Positions 8,635-17,893 of a DNA stretch of 64,000 bases are shown one piece after another. Within the stretch, counting starts at the first letter, position 1, and every line of letters starts with the position of its first letter. Below the pieces are notes generated by a model. The model saw only the letters and a program-made list of their open reading frames with translations. It did not search any database and was not told the origin of the DNA. Source of the stretch: Bacteroidota bacterium (lineage in GTDB: Bacteria; Bacteroidota; Ignavibacteria; Tepidaquicellales; Tepidaquicellaceae); NCBI GenBank assembly GCA_018266835.1, contig JAFDZP010000002.1, positions 1,649,302-1,713,301 on the forward strand. Reading direction: 5' to 3'. A program made the translations under genes and the position numbers.

Positions 8635-9257
8635 TTTTTACCGGGAGGGAGACAGTGCTGAGGAAAAATATACTTTGTGTTTTCGTCTTTCATCCACTCA
8701 ATTATTTTTATTATCCCAAAGTAGTTGAAAATAAAACCAAGCAACAAACCGATTATGTAATCAAACGGCGATGCTAAATTACTTTTAGATATGAAATAAA
8801 AGAAGTAACCTGCTCCGGGAAGAAATAACAAAATACTTGTTAGCATTCCCGGATTATAAATTGTTTTTGCTTTTATGTTGAACATTATTGTATGAGCAAA
8901 AAAATTACCGACTGAAATAAGCGTCACACCAATAGCAAACCAGATGTATTTTTCTCCAATGAAAATTGCTATAAAATAAACGGTCCATCCTAAGCACACG
9001 TTTACAATAAGAGCTGAATTTGTATTCAAAGGAAATCTATCTGGCATTCTGCTGCTGAATAATTTTTCATTTATCAATCCCGGAAAATAACCCGGATACC
9101 TGTACTCTTCAAACTGATGAAAGAAAAGTGATGCGAAATTGAACCACAGAATAAATTTCAGACTTCCAAAAAATTCCGGGTTTAGAATTAGATAAAACGC
9201 AGCAGAACAGCCGAAAATAAATCCGATATCGAACCAATGATTTCTGAGAAAATTCAT
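8631..9257 (-). CDS. HXXEE-domain membrane protein
   Basis: The 208-residue protein has about six hydrophobic helices. It carries HQFEEY (residues 48-53), the HxxEE motif that gives the family its name, and a later GNFFAH plus NPGMLTS that fit the second conserved N/H region of the family. No reaction has been assigned to these proteins; the conserved His and Glu residues in a membrane setting suggest metal binding or catalysis (inference). It is transcribed toward the epimerase-like gene and may share no regulation with it. Confidence 0.75.
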   Translation of the reverse strand: MNFLRNHWFDIGFIFGCSAAFYLILNPEFFGSLKFILWFNFASLFFHQFEEYRYPGYFPGLINEKLFSSRMPDRFPLNTNSALIVNVCLGWTVYFIAIFIGEKYIWFAIGVTLISVGNFFAHTIMFNIKAKTIYNPGMLTSILLFLPGAGYFFYFISKSNLASPFDYIIGLLLGFIFNYFGIIKIIEWMKDENTKYIFPQHCLPPGKN

Positions 9258-9433
9258 TGAAGAAAATAGTTCTCTGTATTTGTATAATCAATAATTGTAT
9301 TTTTCACTTTAGAAAAGAATCGGACTTTCCATACCTTTTTTACCCTTTTATTTATTATAGAAAATATTTAAAGTTGAATAATTCACCCTACTCAATTCGA
9401 TTCACCAAGGTTTCTTTTTTCTAAACTCTAAAC

Positions 9434-9439
9434 GGAGGT
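9434..9439 (+). promoter_or_regulatory. Strong Shine-Dalgarno site (GGAGGT)
   Basis: GGAGGT lies 4 nt before the ATG at 9444. Most genes in this window have no such site, so this mRNA is probably well translated. Confidence 0.8.
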
Positions 9440-9443
9440 AAAA

Positions 9444-11285
9444 ATGAAACGTCTTTCCTGCTTGGTACTTTTCTTACTTACGGCGTTTTCCATTTCCACA
9501 ACATTTGCACAAACCCCGCAATATTATAATTATAATGTTACGGGTAATACGAACTCTTTTCCGTTTAATATACCCGGCGGTAAAGAGGTACAAGTATTAT
9601 TTCTCCCCGGAGATTTTGCACAGCCTACTCCTGCACCGGCAGGAAACATAACTGCAGTTTCATTCAGACTTGCAGCGAATTTAGGTCCTTACACTTATAC
9701 TAATTTTTACATAAAAATGGGTCAGACAAGTCTTACGACTTTTGATGCAGGTGTATGGTACTCCGGTCCGATGACACAGGTTTACCAGAGAGCATCTGTC
9801 AGTCTTGGCGGAAATGCTAACGAATGGATGACAATTAATTTAGATACGCCTTTTAATTATAATCCGGCGCAAAGTCTGGTTATTGAAGTAAATCAATGCG
9901 GTGCTGCCGGTGCTTCCGGATTCAGTACAGGTACAACAACCCTTACAGGATTCAGAAGAAACACTTCATTAACTACAAGTTCATGTCCTTTTGTATGGGG
10001 ACAGCAAAGCGGTACGATGCCACATATGGGAGTAAATATTTCTTCAGGTCCGGTAATTTGTACTAAATATGCAAACACATTTTGCCCTTTAGCAACTTAT
10101 CCTGTACTTCCTGCAATAACATATTTTAACTGCGCAGCCTGGATTGGTGATACATTATATGTTCAGGCACCAACAACAGCCGGGGCAGCTGCTACAACAA
10201 TTTACAGATATACAGTAGGCGGCACATGGACAACAGGTGTTCCTTGCCCCGTTGGAGTAACTGCTGCATCAATGAACTCAGTCGGCGGAAAATTGTATCT
10301 CATCGGGGGAGGAACTACATCGGCAACTACGGGATCAAACAATGTTCAGCGATATGATCCTGCAACAGGAACATGGACTGCTATGGCACCATTGCCTGCT
10401 GCCTTATCGGCACACGGTTCTGTAGTTTGGGGCGATAGCGTAATATATGTTGTCGGTGGTCCTTATACAGGCGCGGCAACAAATCTTGATGTTCATTATT
10501 ACAGAGTAGCTGCAAATACATGGGGTACAATCAGCGCATCTTTACCTTCCGGACAAGGAAGAAGAACTTTTGCCTTAAGTCTTGCTGCCGGAAATAAAAT
10601 TGTAATGACATGCGGATTTAATACTGTTTATTTAAAATCTACTTATATCGGAACTATCGGTTCTAATGCCACTCAGCTGACATGGGCAGCGGGTCCTGAC
10701 TTCCCTGTTGCACTAAGCAGACCATCAGGTTTTGCCTATGGAAACTACTCATTCTTATTGGGCGGTGATACAAATACTACAGCTGTTAAAAATGATAAGT
10801 TGTGGAGTTATAATGCTACAGGTGGTGCGTGGACACAAATGATAACTGCTAATCCTAGTCCTGTCTCTAATATCATGAATGGAGTAACTATAAAATGTGT
10901 TAACGATACTGTAAAGGTGTTTCAACCCGCAGGATATAATGCGGCATCTCTTGGTACAAATAATCTGATTATTACAGGCTGCGGTACAGTAACAGGGGTA
11001 GGTAATTCAAGTACAATCCCAAAGGAATATTCATTATCACAAAATTATCCTAACCCATTCAATCCAACAACAAAGATTGAATTCTCATTGCCAAAGGGCG
11101 AGTTTGTTGAGATGAGATTATATGATATACTTGGCAAGGAGGTTGCTATACTGGCACAAGGTGCGTTTGAACCAGGAAAGCATACTTTAGATCTGAACTT
11201 GTCTTATTTATCCAGCGGTACTTATTTCTATAGAATAACTGCAGGACAATTTACCGATACAAAGAAATTAATGCTTACTAAGTAA
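9444..11285 (+). CDS. Secreted kelch-type beta-propeller protein with T9SS sorting domain
   Basis: A Sec signal peptide (residues 1-22, ending TTFAQ) precedes an unassigned beta-rich domain (about 25-200). Then comes a kelch-like propeller (about 215-510) with repeating Y-D/N-x-x-T-x-x-W and GG blades, for example YDPATGTWTAMAPLP. The last 85 residues form a type A T9SS sorting domain: LSQNYPNPFNPTTKI, LYDILGKEV, GTYFYRI and a terminal KKLMLTK. Such proteins cross the outer membrane by T9SS, lose the sorting domain, and are released or attached to the surface. The function of the propeller is unknown; protein or glycan binding is likely. It has its own strong ribosome-binding site and a terminator. 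Confidence 0.88.
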   Translation: MKRLSCLVLFLLTAFSISTTFAQTPQYYNYNVTGNTNSFPFNIPGGKEVQVLFLPGDFAQPTPAPAGNITAVSFRLAANLGPYTYTNFYIKMGQTSLTTFDAGVWYSGPMTQVYQRASVSLGGNANEWMTINLDTPFNYNPAQSLVIEVNQCGAAGASGFSTGTTTLTGFRRNTSLTTSSCPFVWGQQSGTMPHMGVNISSGPVICTKYANTFCPLATYPVLPAITYFNCAAWIGDTLYVQAPTTAGAAATTIYRYTVGGTWTTGVPCPVGVTAASMNSVGGKLYLIGGGTTSATTGSNNVQRYDPATGTWTAMAPLPAALSAHGSVVWGDSVIYVVGGPYTGAATNLDVHYYRVAANTWGTISASLPSGQGRRTFALSLAAGNKIVMTCGFNTVYLKSTYIGTIGSNATQLTWAAGPDFPVALSRPSGFAYGNYSFLLGGDTNTTAVKNDKLWSYNATGGAWTQMITANPSPVSNIMNGVTIKCVNDTVKVFQPAGYNAASLGTNNLIITGCGTVTGVGNSSTIPKEYSLSQNYPNPFNPTTKIEFSLPKGEFVEMRLYDILGKEVAILAQGAFEPGKHTLDLNLSYLSSGTYFYRITAGQFTDTKKLMLTK

Positions 11286-11315
11286 TAAAATCTAATTTTT
11301 ATCTATTGAGTTAAT

Positions 11316-11342
11316 AAGGGGAACGAATAGTTCCCCTTTATA
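11316..11342 (+). terminator. Intrinsic terminator
   Basis: AAGGGGAAC (11316-11324) pairs perfectly with GTTCCCCTT (11330-11338) over a 5-nt loop, followed by TATATTTCT. Confidence 0.75.
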
Positions 11343-11436
11343 TTTCTCTGAAAATTTTGTTAAAAATTGTTTATAATTCGTAAAACAAGTAAATCAGTTC
11401 TAATCCCTTATTCTCAAAACTATAATAAAAAACACT

Positions 11437-13347
11437 ATGAGAAAAAAAATCACAATGTTGTTATTTGTAGTATTTATTGTCTTACCATTTTTATCTGTTA
11501 ATGCGGATACAAAAAAAGGAATGCAGAATAGTCCTGTCTCGGATAGCTCTGCAACTCCTGATGCATACGGCTATAAATGGAAAGATAATACAGATGCAGG
11601 CGGACCTGCATATACTTTCAGAGATACTACATCTGGCCCAAGCGCAAACTGGACAAGAGTCACAGGACTTAGTGACGATAATAACGTGGGACCGTTTCAG
11701 TTAGGTTTTAATTTCAGATACTATTATTACAATGTATCCAGATTAAGAATCGGTTCGAACGGATATTTATTACTTGAATCCGGTTCAGATGTAAATACAA
11801 GTCCGCTAAATTCCGGTTTTCCTACAATTCCATTACCAACTGTACCTAATAATTATATAGCAGTATATGGAGCAGATTTAATTTTTGGTGTTGCAGCACA
11901 GCCCGGAAAATGCTACATCTATAGAAATAATGTCGACAGCGTTATAGTCACATGGTATGACGTTCCTTTATGGCAGCAGGCAGCCCCCGGATATAACGGA
12001 AGCCATACATTCCAGATTGTAATGACAAAGTCAGACTCTTCCATTACAATGCTTTATAAAAACATAGCAGGTACATTACAGCCGCCATCAAGCAATAATG
12101 CGCTTGTAATAGGTATTGAGAACATCACGGGTAATATCGGACTTCAAAGATATGCAGGCGTGGGACCAACACCTATTACCAATAGCATGGCTATAAAATA
12201 CTATTATCCTCGTACAACAACTTATACAGTTAAAGATGCTGCAACATCATGGGTAGATAATGTTACAACGGGAGGTATATTTAAGAGGACAAATGATACT
12301 GTTACCGTAAATACAAGAATTGCAAATAATGGTAACGTACCGACAGGAGGCACTTTCCTGGCAAGTCTTTCTATAAAGAATGCATCGAATGTAGTAGTGT
12401 TTACGGATTCACTTACTGTTCCTGCACTCAATGCCGAGAAGGATACCCTTGTTTCCTTTGCAAAGAAATTTATTCCTACTACGGCAGGTAAGTACAGTAT
12501 ATCAGTAACAACTTTATTAACTGGAGATGCAGTTCCCAGCAATGATACAAAAACTCTTGAACTTAACGTTGTAACAAGAAGCTCACCATGGTACACTCTT
12601 GCCTATGATAACGGAACAAATACAGGCGGTATTTCATGGTCAGGCGGTACAGGCGCAGTTGCAATGTACTTTGTGCCACCGGTTTATCCTGCAAGAATTG
12701 ATACGTTAAGATTCTTCATACCATCTAACGCAAGCAATGTTTCATTCTTCGGAAAAATTTACAGAGATGACGGACCGGGAGGATTACCGGGAACAGAACT
12801 TTATTCATCTTCTGCAATTACTCCAACGCTTAACGTATTCACTCCGATAGTTGTACCTGGAGCAATTACAATTAACAGCGGCGGCTTCTATGTTTCATGG
12901 GAAATGAACGGAGCAAGCATTCAGATTGGCGAAGATATTACAGCGCCTATTTCTAACAGAAGCTTTGAAGGACTTGGCGGTTCATTTGCACCTTATAGAA
13001 ACGGTTCGACAAATGACCCGATGATAAGAGCTGTAATGAAGAATCCAAGTGTAAACGTTGTTAACATGAACACAGGTATTCCTGAGAAATTTTCATTATC
13101 ACAGAATTATCCTAATCCGTTCAATCCTGTTACAATGATTAACTTTAACATTCCTGTTAATTCATTTGTGAAGTTATCTGTTTATGATATTCTTGGAAGA
13201 GAAATAAAGCAGATTGTTAATAACGATTTAACTCCGGGAAGTTATAGCGTAGATTTCGACGCATCGGCTTTAACAAGCGGAGTTTATTTCTATACATTGA
13301 CAACAAACGGATTTGTTGATACGAAGAGAATGTTACTTGTAAAGTAA
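11437..13347 (+). CDS. Secreted multidomain beta-sandwich protein with T9SS sorting domain
   Basis: A signal peptide (residues 1-23, LPFLSVNA) is followed by an N-terminal beta domain with YRNN- and IGIEN-type strands. A CARDB/Ig-like segment lies at about 280-380 (VNTRIANNGNVPTGGTF and so on). A second beta domain runs from about 385 to 540. The type A T9SS domain covers 551-636 (LSQNYPNPFNP, VYDILGREI, SGVYFYTL, KRMLLVK). No catalytic motif was recognised, so adhesion or a structural surface role is most likely. It follows another T9SS cargo gene but has that gene's terminator in front, so it is probably transcribed alone. Confidence 0.85.
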   Translation: MRKKITMLLFVVFIVLPFLSVNADTKKGMQNSPVSDSSATPDAYGYKWKDNTDAGGPAYTFRDTTSGPSANWTRVTGLSDDNNVGPFQLGFNFRYYYYNVSRLRIGSNGYLLLESGSDVNTSPLNSGFPTIPLPTVPNNYIAVYGADLIFGVAAQPGKCYIYRNNVDSVIVTWYDVPLWQQAAPGYNGSHTFQIVMTKSDSSITMLYKNIAGTLQPPSSNNALVIGIENITGNIGLQRYAGVGPTPITNSMAIKYYYPRTTTYTVKDAATSWVDNVTTGGIFKRTNDTVTVNTRIANNGNVPTGGTFLASLSIKNASNVVVFTDSLTVPALNAEKDTLVSFAKKFIPTTAGKYSISVTTLLTGDAVPSNDTKTLELNVVTRSSPWYTLAYDNGTNTGGISWSGGTGAVAMYFVPPVYPARIDTLRFFIPSNASNVSFFGKIYRDDGPGGLPGTELYSSSAITPTLNVFTPIVVPGAITINSGGFYVSWEMNGASIQIGEDITAPISNRSFEGLGGSFAPYRNGSTNDPMIRAVMKNPSVNVVNMNTGIPEKFSLSQNYPNPFNPVTMINFNIPVNSFVKLSVYDILGREIKQIVNNDLTPGSYSVDFDASALTSGVYFYTLTTNGFVDTKRMLLVK

Positions 13348-13372
13348 AAGAAGTAATAATAGAAGTATAAAC

Positions 13373-13405
13373 AAAAAAGGGAGCGAAGAGCTCCCTTTTT
13401 GTTTT
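13373..13405. terminator. Bidirectional intrinsic terminator
   Basis: AAAAAGGGAGC (13374-13384) pairs perfectly with GCTCCCTTTTT (13390-13400) over loop GAAGA. The A-tract and T-tract serve both the plus-strand T9SS gene and the minus-strand lipoprotein gene. Confidence 0.85.
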
Positions 13406-13436
13406 ACATTAATACTAAATTAATACTAAAAATTTC

Positions 13437-14057
13437 TTAATTGAAATCCACACTGAATAAAATATCGCTGATTGTTTTTTCATTCTTAGCGAAGTTTGCA
13501 GTTGGTGTGTAAGCATAAACAACGTAGTTGCCATGGCTGCTTGCATCAATTGCGGACATAATAAGCATTGACATTTCCTGTCCGTTGATTTTTCCGACAG
13601 CGCCTACATAGTAAGCTTCGATGTCACCGATTTGTACAAAATGTGCTTCCCCTTCAGGTTCAAAATCGAAATCACCTAATGCCATTTCAAGTAATTCATC
13701 AGCAGAAATTTTATTGTTACCGAATACAACTGCAGTAGAGCCCATTGTTTTATCGGGACTCATGGTTGCTAATTTTGTATCTGTGTTTTCTGTTATTGTC
13801 CAGTCAGATGGAAGGCTGAAAGTCATTTTTCCGTCTGTAGATTTTAATTTTGTCCAGTCCGGTTCAGAAGGAGGTGTAACTTCTTTCTTTGGTTCGGATG
13901 ATTTTTTTACTTCTTTCTTTTTTGTGGTTTCTTTTTGTGTTTCTGTGGTTTTTTTATCTTTCGATTCTGTGGTTGATGTTTTGTCTTCTTTTTTGCCGCA
14001 GCCGGAGATTAAAAATAGAAATAATACTACTAGTGCCAGAGTAGAATTGAGTTTCAT
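13437..14057 (-). CDS. Lipoprotein with PsbP/DUF1795-like domain
   Basis: The signal peptide ends in the lipobox LISGC (Cys20). A Lys/Thr/Glu-rich linker (about 21-70) acts as a flexible tether. The C-terminal domain (about 72-206) starts with KMTFSLPSDWTI, the F-S-x-P-x-x-W pattern typical of PsbP-like or DUF1795 folds. These folds occur in bacterial lipoproteins without a settled function. A similar domain may close the membrane protein at 33122-34669. It stands alone, convergent with the T9SS gene. Confidence 0.75.
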   Translation of the reverse strand: MKLNSTLALVVLFLFLISGCGKKEDKTSTTESKDKKTTETQKETTKKKEVKKSSEPKKEVTPPSEPDWTKLKSTDGKMTFSLPSDWTITENTDTKLATMSPDKTMGSTAVVFGNNKISADELLEMALGDFDFEPEGEAHFVQIGDIEAYYVGAVGKINGQEMSMLIMSAIDASSHGNYVVYAYTPTANFAKNEKTISDILFSVDFN

Positions 14058-14287
14058 TCTATGTTAGGGTTTAATTTATAAAAAGTAAATGAAAATAAGA
14101 TATTCTGCAGATTATTGAAACTGTGTTCCATATCCGCAAGTCATATTTGTTTCGTTTTTTGTTCTACATTATTTCTGTATTTTAGTTCCGTTCAAAATTA
14201 TTTTGCAGTTTTCATTCAAAAAAAGTTTAAGATATTATGAAACTTCTTTTTGTGAGCAGAGTTATATTAAAAAAACAAAAAATATAC

Positions 14288-15019
14288 ATGAAAAAAATCC
14301 TACTATCTCTTTTTGCTCTAATTCTTTTTTTAAATTTTTACTCAAACAGTTATTCTCAGAGTTTCGCGGTGGGTTACCGGGTCGGTTCAGGTTCATTTAA
14401 ACCATTGGATTTTGTTATAGGCAGATATAATGATACCCGCACAGCCATTCTTACAAAAAAAATGGACAAGATATCATCTATATCCGGAGTTGTTTACAGC
14501 GTTGGGTATAATTTTGGCGAGGGAGGATTTGAACTCGAAATTCCGAACCTGAAATCCGAAACTGTGAGCTCTGAAACTTCAACTCAGATAAGAGAAGTTT
14601 ACATGAAAATGACAGGTCTGGAATTTAATTTCTCCTATGGAAAACAAGTGTTTCAGGAGGGTTCACTATTCGGATTTATCGGCGGTGCATTAAGTGTCGA
14701 TAAAGCTGATGCTTCAGTTTTCACAAGAATCTATGATAAAACAGGGACTGCCGGAGAATTTAAAGAAGTAAAAGCAGATGGCTCAGTAAATATGGGAATA
14801 GGACCTTTTGTCGGAGTTCACTTATTATTCCCGTCAGTCATTATTTTTGGCGAAGTAAGACCATTTTATAAATTTTCTATTACAAGCGCAGATTTCTTTG
14901 ATGTAAATGCTGCATTAAATCCTAATACTTGGTATAATGACGATATAGATGATACCAAAGGAAGCATGAATTATTTAGGTGTGAACGCTAAAATTGGTAT
15001 TACCGTAGCAATTTTTTAA
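14288..15019 (+). CDS. Outer-membrane beta-barrel-like secreted protein (243 aa)
   Basis: I chose the ATG at 14288 because it starts a clean signal peptide (MKKILLSLFALILFLNFYSNSYSQ). The in-frame ATG at 14237 would add 17 basic residues before it. The mature protein has alternating hydrophobic strands with Gly/aromatic turns (VGYRVGSG, YSVGYNFGEGGFEL, LEFNFSYGKQVF, IGPFVGVHLLFP, LGVNAKIGITVAIF) and ends in a hydrophobic residue followed by Phe, as outer-membrane barrels do. An 8- to 10-strand porin-like barrel is likely. No specific family was recognised. Confidence 0.75.
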   Translation: MKKILLSLFALILFLNFYSNSYSQSFAVGYRVGSGSFKPLDFVIGRYNDTRTAILTKKMDKISSISGVVYSVGYNFGEGGFELEIPNLKSETVSSETSTQIREVYMKMTGLEFNFSYGKQVFQEGSLFGFIGGALSVDKADASVFTRIYDKTGTAGEFKEVKADGSVNMGIGPFVGVHLLFPSVIIFGEVRPFYKFSITSADFFDVNAALNPNTWYNDDIDDTKGSMNYLGVNAKIGITVAIF

Positions 15020-15044
15020 ATAAAGATAGATTTGTTTATATTTT

Positions 15045-15080
15045 AAAGCCGGTCAGGTTAAGCCTTTCCGGCTTTTTTAT
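15045..15080 (+). terminator. Intrinsic terminator
   Basis: AAAGCCGG (15045-15052) pairs with CCGGCTTT (15068-15075) over a 15-nt loop, followed by a T-run. Confidence 0.75.
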
Positions 15081-15233
15081 TGTAAAACCTATCTCCTGCT
15101 ATTCCGTAGATATTAAAAATAAAATTCAAAAAATTTTTCATTAGTCTGTCCCCATTTGTAAATCTCAATCGTTAATAGTATATAAATCATCTAAATGATT
15201 TAAAATTTTTCAAAATCTAAACATTTAACCAAA

Positions 15234-15614
15234 ATGACAGCAAAAGATAATTCCCTCAACTGGTTTGAAATCCCTGCAACAGATATCAATCGTGCAGCAA
15301 AATTTTACGAAACAATTTTTTCAGCAGAAATGCCACGAATGGAAATGGGCGGCTCAATGGCATTCTTTCCTGCCGATATGATGAACGGGAAAGTCGGCGG
15401 TGCAGTTGTTCAAAGTGATATGCATAAACCTTCTGCAGACGGCGCAGTAATTTATCTTAATGCAAACCCTGATTTGGATATTGCATTAGGCAAAGTAGAA
15501 AAAGCCGGCGGTAAAGTTGTAATGCCAAAAACTAAAATCACTGATGAAATCGGCTTCATGGCTTTCTTCATAGATACAGAGGGAAATAAAGTCGGTATGC
15601 ATTCAAATAAATAA
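15234..15614 (+). CDS. VOC (glyoxalase/bleomycin-resistance fold) family protein
   Basis: The 126-residue protein shows the two beta-alpha-beta-beta-beta modules of the vicinal-oxygen-chelate fold. It has the opening NWFEIPATDINRAAKFYE and the closing MAFFIDTEGNKVGMHS, which carry typical family signatures. The substrate is unknown. It is followed after 11 nt by a YCII/DGPF protein and then by an ECF sigma factor. In known genomes, small VOC and DGPF proteins often sit beside ECF41/ECF42-type sigma genes, so a regulatory link is likely. Confidence 0.85.
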   Translation: MTAKDNSLNWFEIPATDINRAAKFYETIFSAEMPRMEMGGSMAFFPADMMNGKVGGAVVQSDMHKPSADGAVIYLNANPDLDIALGKVEKAGGKVVMPKTKITDEIGFMAFFIDTEGNKVGMHSNK

Positions 15615-15625
15615 ATGCTAAAATC

Positions 15626-15967
15626 ATGAAAGAATTTTTATTGCTCTTCAGAGGAAGAGATACTCAGCCGGGAGCATCACCCGAGCAAATTCAGGCACAG
15701 ACACAAAAATGGATGGACTGGATAAACGGTGTTGCAAACGACGGAAAATATAAAGGCGGTCATCCATTAACTGATACGGGAAGAACGATATCCGGTACAA
15801 AGAAGGTCATTACTGACGGTCCGTTTATGGAAGGGAAAGAAATGCTTGCGGGATACATTATGGTTTCGGTGAATGATTATGATGAAGCTGTTGCAATTGC
15901 AAATAACTGTCCCATACTCGACGGAGAAACCGGAAGTGTGGAAGTGAGAGAAGTAAGAAAAATGTAA
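15626..15967 (+). CDS. YCII-related (DGPF-type) protein
   Basis: The 113-residue protein has a ferredoxin-like YCII fold. It contains the motif DGPFMEGKE (about residues 72-80), which names the DGPF family, and the family's start KEFLLLFRGRD. DGPF genes are known genomic partners of ECF42 sigma factors, as here, where the sigma gene begins 6 nt downstream. The biochemical role of the family is unresolved; an enzyme-like active site has been suggested. The tight spacing implies co-transcription with the flanking genes. Confidence 0.9.
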   Translation: MKEFLLLFRGRDTQPGASPEQIQAQTQKWMDWINGVANDGKYKGGHPLTDTGRTISGTKKVITDGPFMEGKEMLAGYIMVSVNDYDEAVAIANNCPILDGETGSVEVREVRKM

Positions 15968-15973
15968 AACTAA

Positions 15974-17245
15974 TTGGAAGCTTCGTCTGAAAACGTAAAC
16001 AAATTAACCGACCATCTTTTTCGCCATGAAGCGGGAAAGATGGTTGCTGTTTTAACGCGTATCTTCGGTCTCTCGCAGATTGAAATTGCTGAAGATATCG
16101 TGCAGGATGCGTTTGCCCAAGCGCTGAAAGAATGGAAATTCAAAACTCCTCCCAATCCATCCGCATGGCTGATGATGACAGCCAAGAATAAAGCAATAGA
16201 TTTATTAAGACGTGAGAGATATAAAGAAAATTATACATTAGAGTCAGCAGCACAGCTTCGTAATGAATATACATCTGTTCCCATAATTGAAAACCTTTTT
16301 ATGCATAATGAGATAAAAGACAGCCAGCTTAGGATGATTTTTGCATGCTGTCATCCTTCATTAGCTGAAGCGGATCAGATAGCATTCACGCTGAAAATCT
16401 GCTCAGGTTTCAGTGTGGATGAAATTGCTGCAGCATTGCTTTCAAATACCGAGACAATTAAAAAGAGAATCCAAAGGGCAAGAAAACTGATTTCGGAAAA
16501 AGATATAAAATTTGATATTCCTCTTGGAAATAAATTAAAGAAAAGATTGGATGTAGCTTTACACTCAATTTATCTTTTGTTTAACGAAGGTTACAACTCA
16601 AGCAATAAGAGTGATCTGATAAGACAGGATTTGTGTGAAGAAGCAATCCGTCTGGCATTAATGCTTTCTGAAAATGAATTTATAAATCAGCCAAAGTGTT
16701 CGGCTCTTGTTGCCTTAATGAGTCTGCTGGCATCAAGATTTGAATCGCGTCTTGATTCTAACGGAGAGATAATTCTACTGGAAGAACAGGACAGGAGTAA
16801 ATGGAACACAGAATTAATTAATATAGGATTGTACTATCTGAATAAGTCTTCAGAGGGAAACGAAATAAGCGATTATCATATCGAGGCTGCAATCGTAGCT
16901 GAGCATTCAATCGCAAAAAGTTTCAATGAAACGAACTGGAATAGAATACTTCAGCTGTATGATATATTAAGTAAAATTAATTCCTCTCCTGTAGTTTTAC
17001 TTAATAGAGCAATTGTTATTGGGAAATTATCGGGAGCGGCTAAGGCAATAGAGGAAATAAATTTAATTCCCGGTGTTGAAAAATATCTTAAGTCAAACCA
17101 CTTATTTTCTGCGGTTCTGGGTGAAATGTATAAACAGGAAAACAATTCAGAGGAAGCAAAAAAATATTTTGAAATGGCATATGATTTAACAAATTCTGAA
17201 ACCGAGAAGAAACTTATTCAAAAGAAAATAAATTTATTACAATAA
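15974..17245 (+). CDS. ECF42-type RNA polymerase sigma factor with C-terminal helical-repeat domain
   Basis: The start is a TTG directly preceded by an in-frame TAA, so no longer start is possible; the next ATG (residue 23) would cut into sigma region 2. Region 2 spans about 5-80 (EDIVQDAFAQALKEW, LLRRERY). Region 4 spans about 115-175 with the recognition helix near FSVDEIAAALLSNTETIKKRIQRARKLI. Residues 180-423 form the helical TPR-like/DUF6596 extension of the ECF42 group, which replaces an anti-sigma partner and is needed for activity in characterised members. No anti-sigma gene is seen. The likely targets include its own VOC-DGPF operon. Confidence 0.92.
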   Translation: MEASSENVNKLTDHLFRHEAGKMVAVLTRIFGLSQIEIAEDIVQDAFAQALKEWKFKTPPNPSAWLMMTAKNKAIDLLRRERYKENYTLESAAQLRNEYTSVPIIENLFMHNEIKDSQLRMIFACCHPSLAEADQIAFTLKICSGFSVDEIAAALLSNTETIKKRIQRARKLISEKDIKFDIPLGNKLKKRLDVALHSIYLLFNEGYNSSNKSDLIRQDLCEEAIRLALMLSENEFINQPKCSALVALMSLLASRFESRLDSNGEIILLEEQDRSKWNTELINIGLYYLNKSSEGNEISDYHIEAAIVAEHSIAKSFNETNWNRILQLYDILSKINSSPVVLLNRAIVIGKLSGAAKAIEEINLIPGVEKYLKSNHLFSAVLGEMYKQENNSEEAKKYFEMAYDLTNSETEKKLIQKKINLLQ

Positions 17246-17246
17246 T

Positions 17247-17888
17247 TTATTCAACCAATTCTTCTTTATCTCCGTTTATTACAATTGCCTGCCCGTCCTT
17301 TAAAGTTATGTACTTTATATTATTATCAATGTAATACATTACTAATTCATCGATTAAATCAGTTTCGGGATGGTTTGATTTATAGTGCGGCGCAATTGAA
17401 TAGGGAAGTATGCCAAGCCCGTTCCATATTGGTTGTTCATTATACATTTTCTTGACATACTTTATATCATCTACAATATCCAGACCTTCGAGTGTTTCTG
17501 AAAGCACAACTATTCCGGCACTGTAACCGCCATAAGCTATCTTATCTTCTCTGATAAGCTGCACAAGTATTTCATCGAAGCCGCTCATTTTCATTGCATG
17601 ACGCAGAAGAAATACGTTTCCTCCGGGAATCCATACGGCATCAAAATCATTCATAACAGTTTTTAATTCTTCTTGTCTTCCAAAATATTTTCTCAGATCA
17701 ATTTCACTTCCTTTGATTCCAATTCTATTTAGGTTCTCAATCTGTTGCAGTCTGCCGGCTTCTCTATCTTCCGCAGGAAAATAATCTCTTGCATTCAGAA
17801 TGATTGCAGTATTTTTATCACCTTGAATCATTTCGGCAAATTTTGCCGGGTGATTCCCTAAATGAAACGAAGATAAGTAAAGTCTCAT
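17247..17888 (-). CDS. Peptidase S51 family protein (dipeptidase E-like), copy 1
   Basis: The 213-residue protein has the S51 fold with the nucleophile elbow GYSAG (Ser123), preceded by the IPGGNVFLLRHAM segment. A likely catalytic His lies in IAPHYKSNHPE. S51 enzymes include PepE Asp-dipeptidases and cyanophycinases; the specificity here is unknown. It is about half identical to the adjacent gene at 17894-18535, has the same length, and both end with an identical DGQAIVINGDKEE block, so they arose by tandem duplication. The 5-nt gap suggests one transcript. It abuts the stop of the convergent sigma gene. Confidence 0.85.
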   Translation of the reverse strand: MRLYLSSFHLGNHPAKFAEMIQGDKNTAIILNARDYFPAEDREAGRLQQIENLNRIGIKGSEIDLRKYFGRQEELKTVMNDFDAVWIPGGNVFLLRHAMKMSGFDEILVQLIREDKIAYGGYSAGIVVLSETLEGLDIVDDIKYVKKMYNEQPIWNGLGILPYSIAPHYKSNHPETDLIDELVMYYIDNNIKYITLKDGQAIVINGDKEELVE

Positions 17889-17893
17889 AAGCT

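Noticed and set aside
14237-14287. Longer start for the barrel-like protein
   Set aside because: It would place 17 basic residues before a complete signal peptide that begins at 14288.
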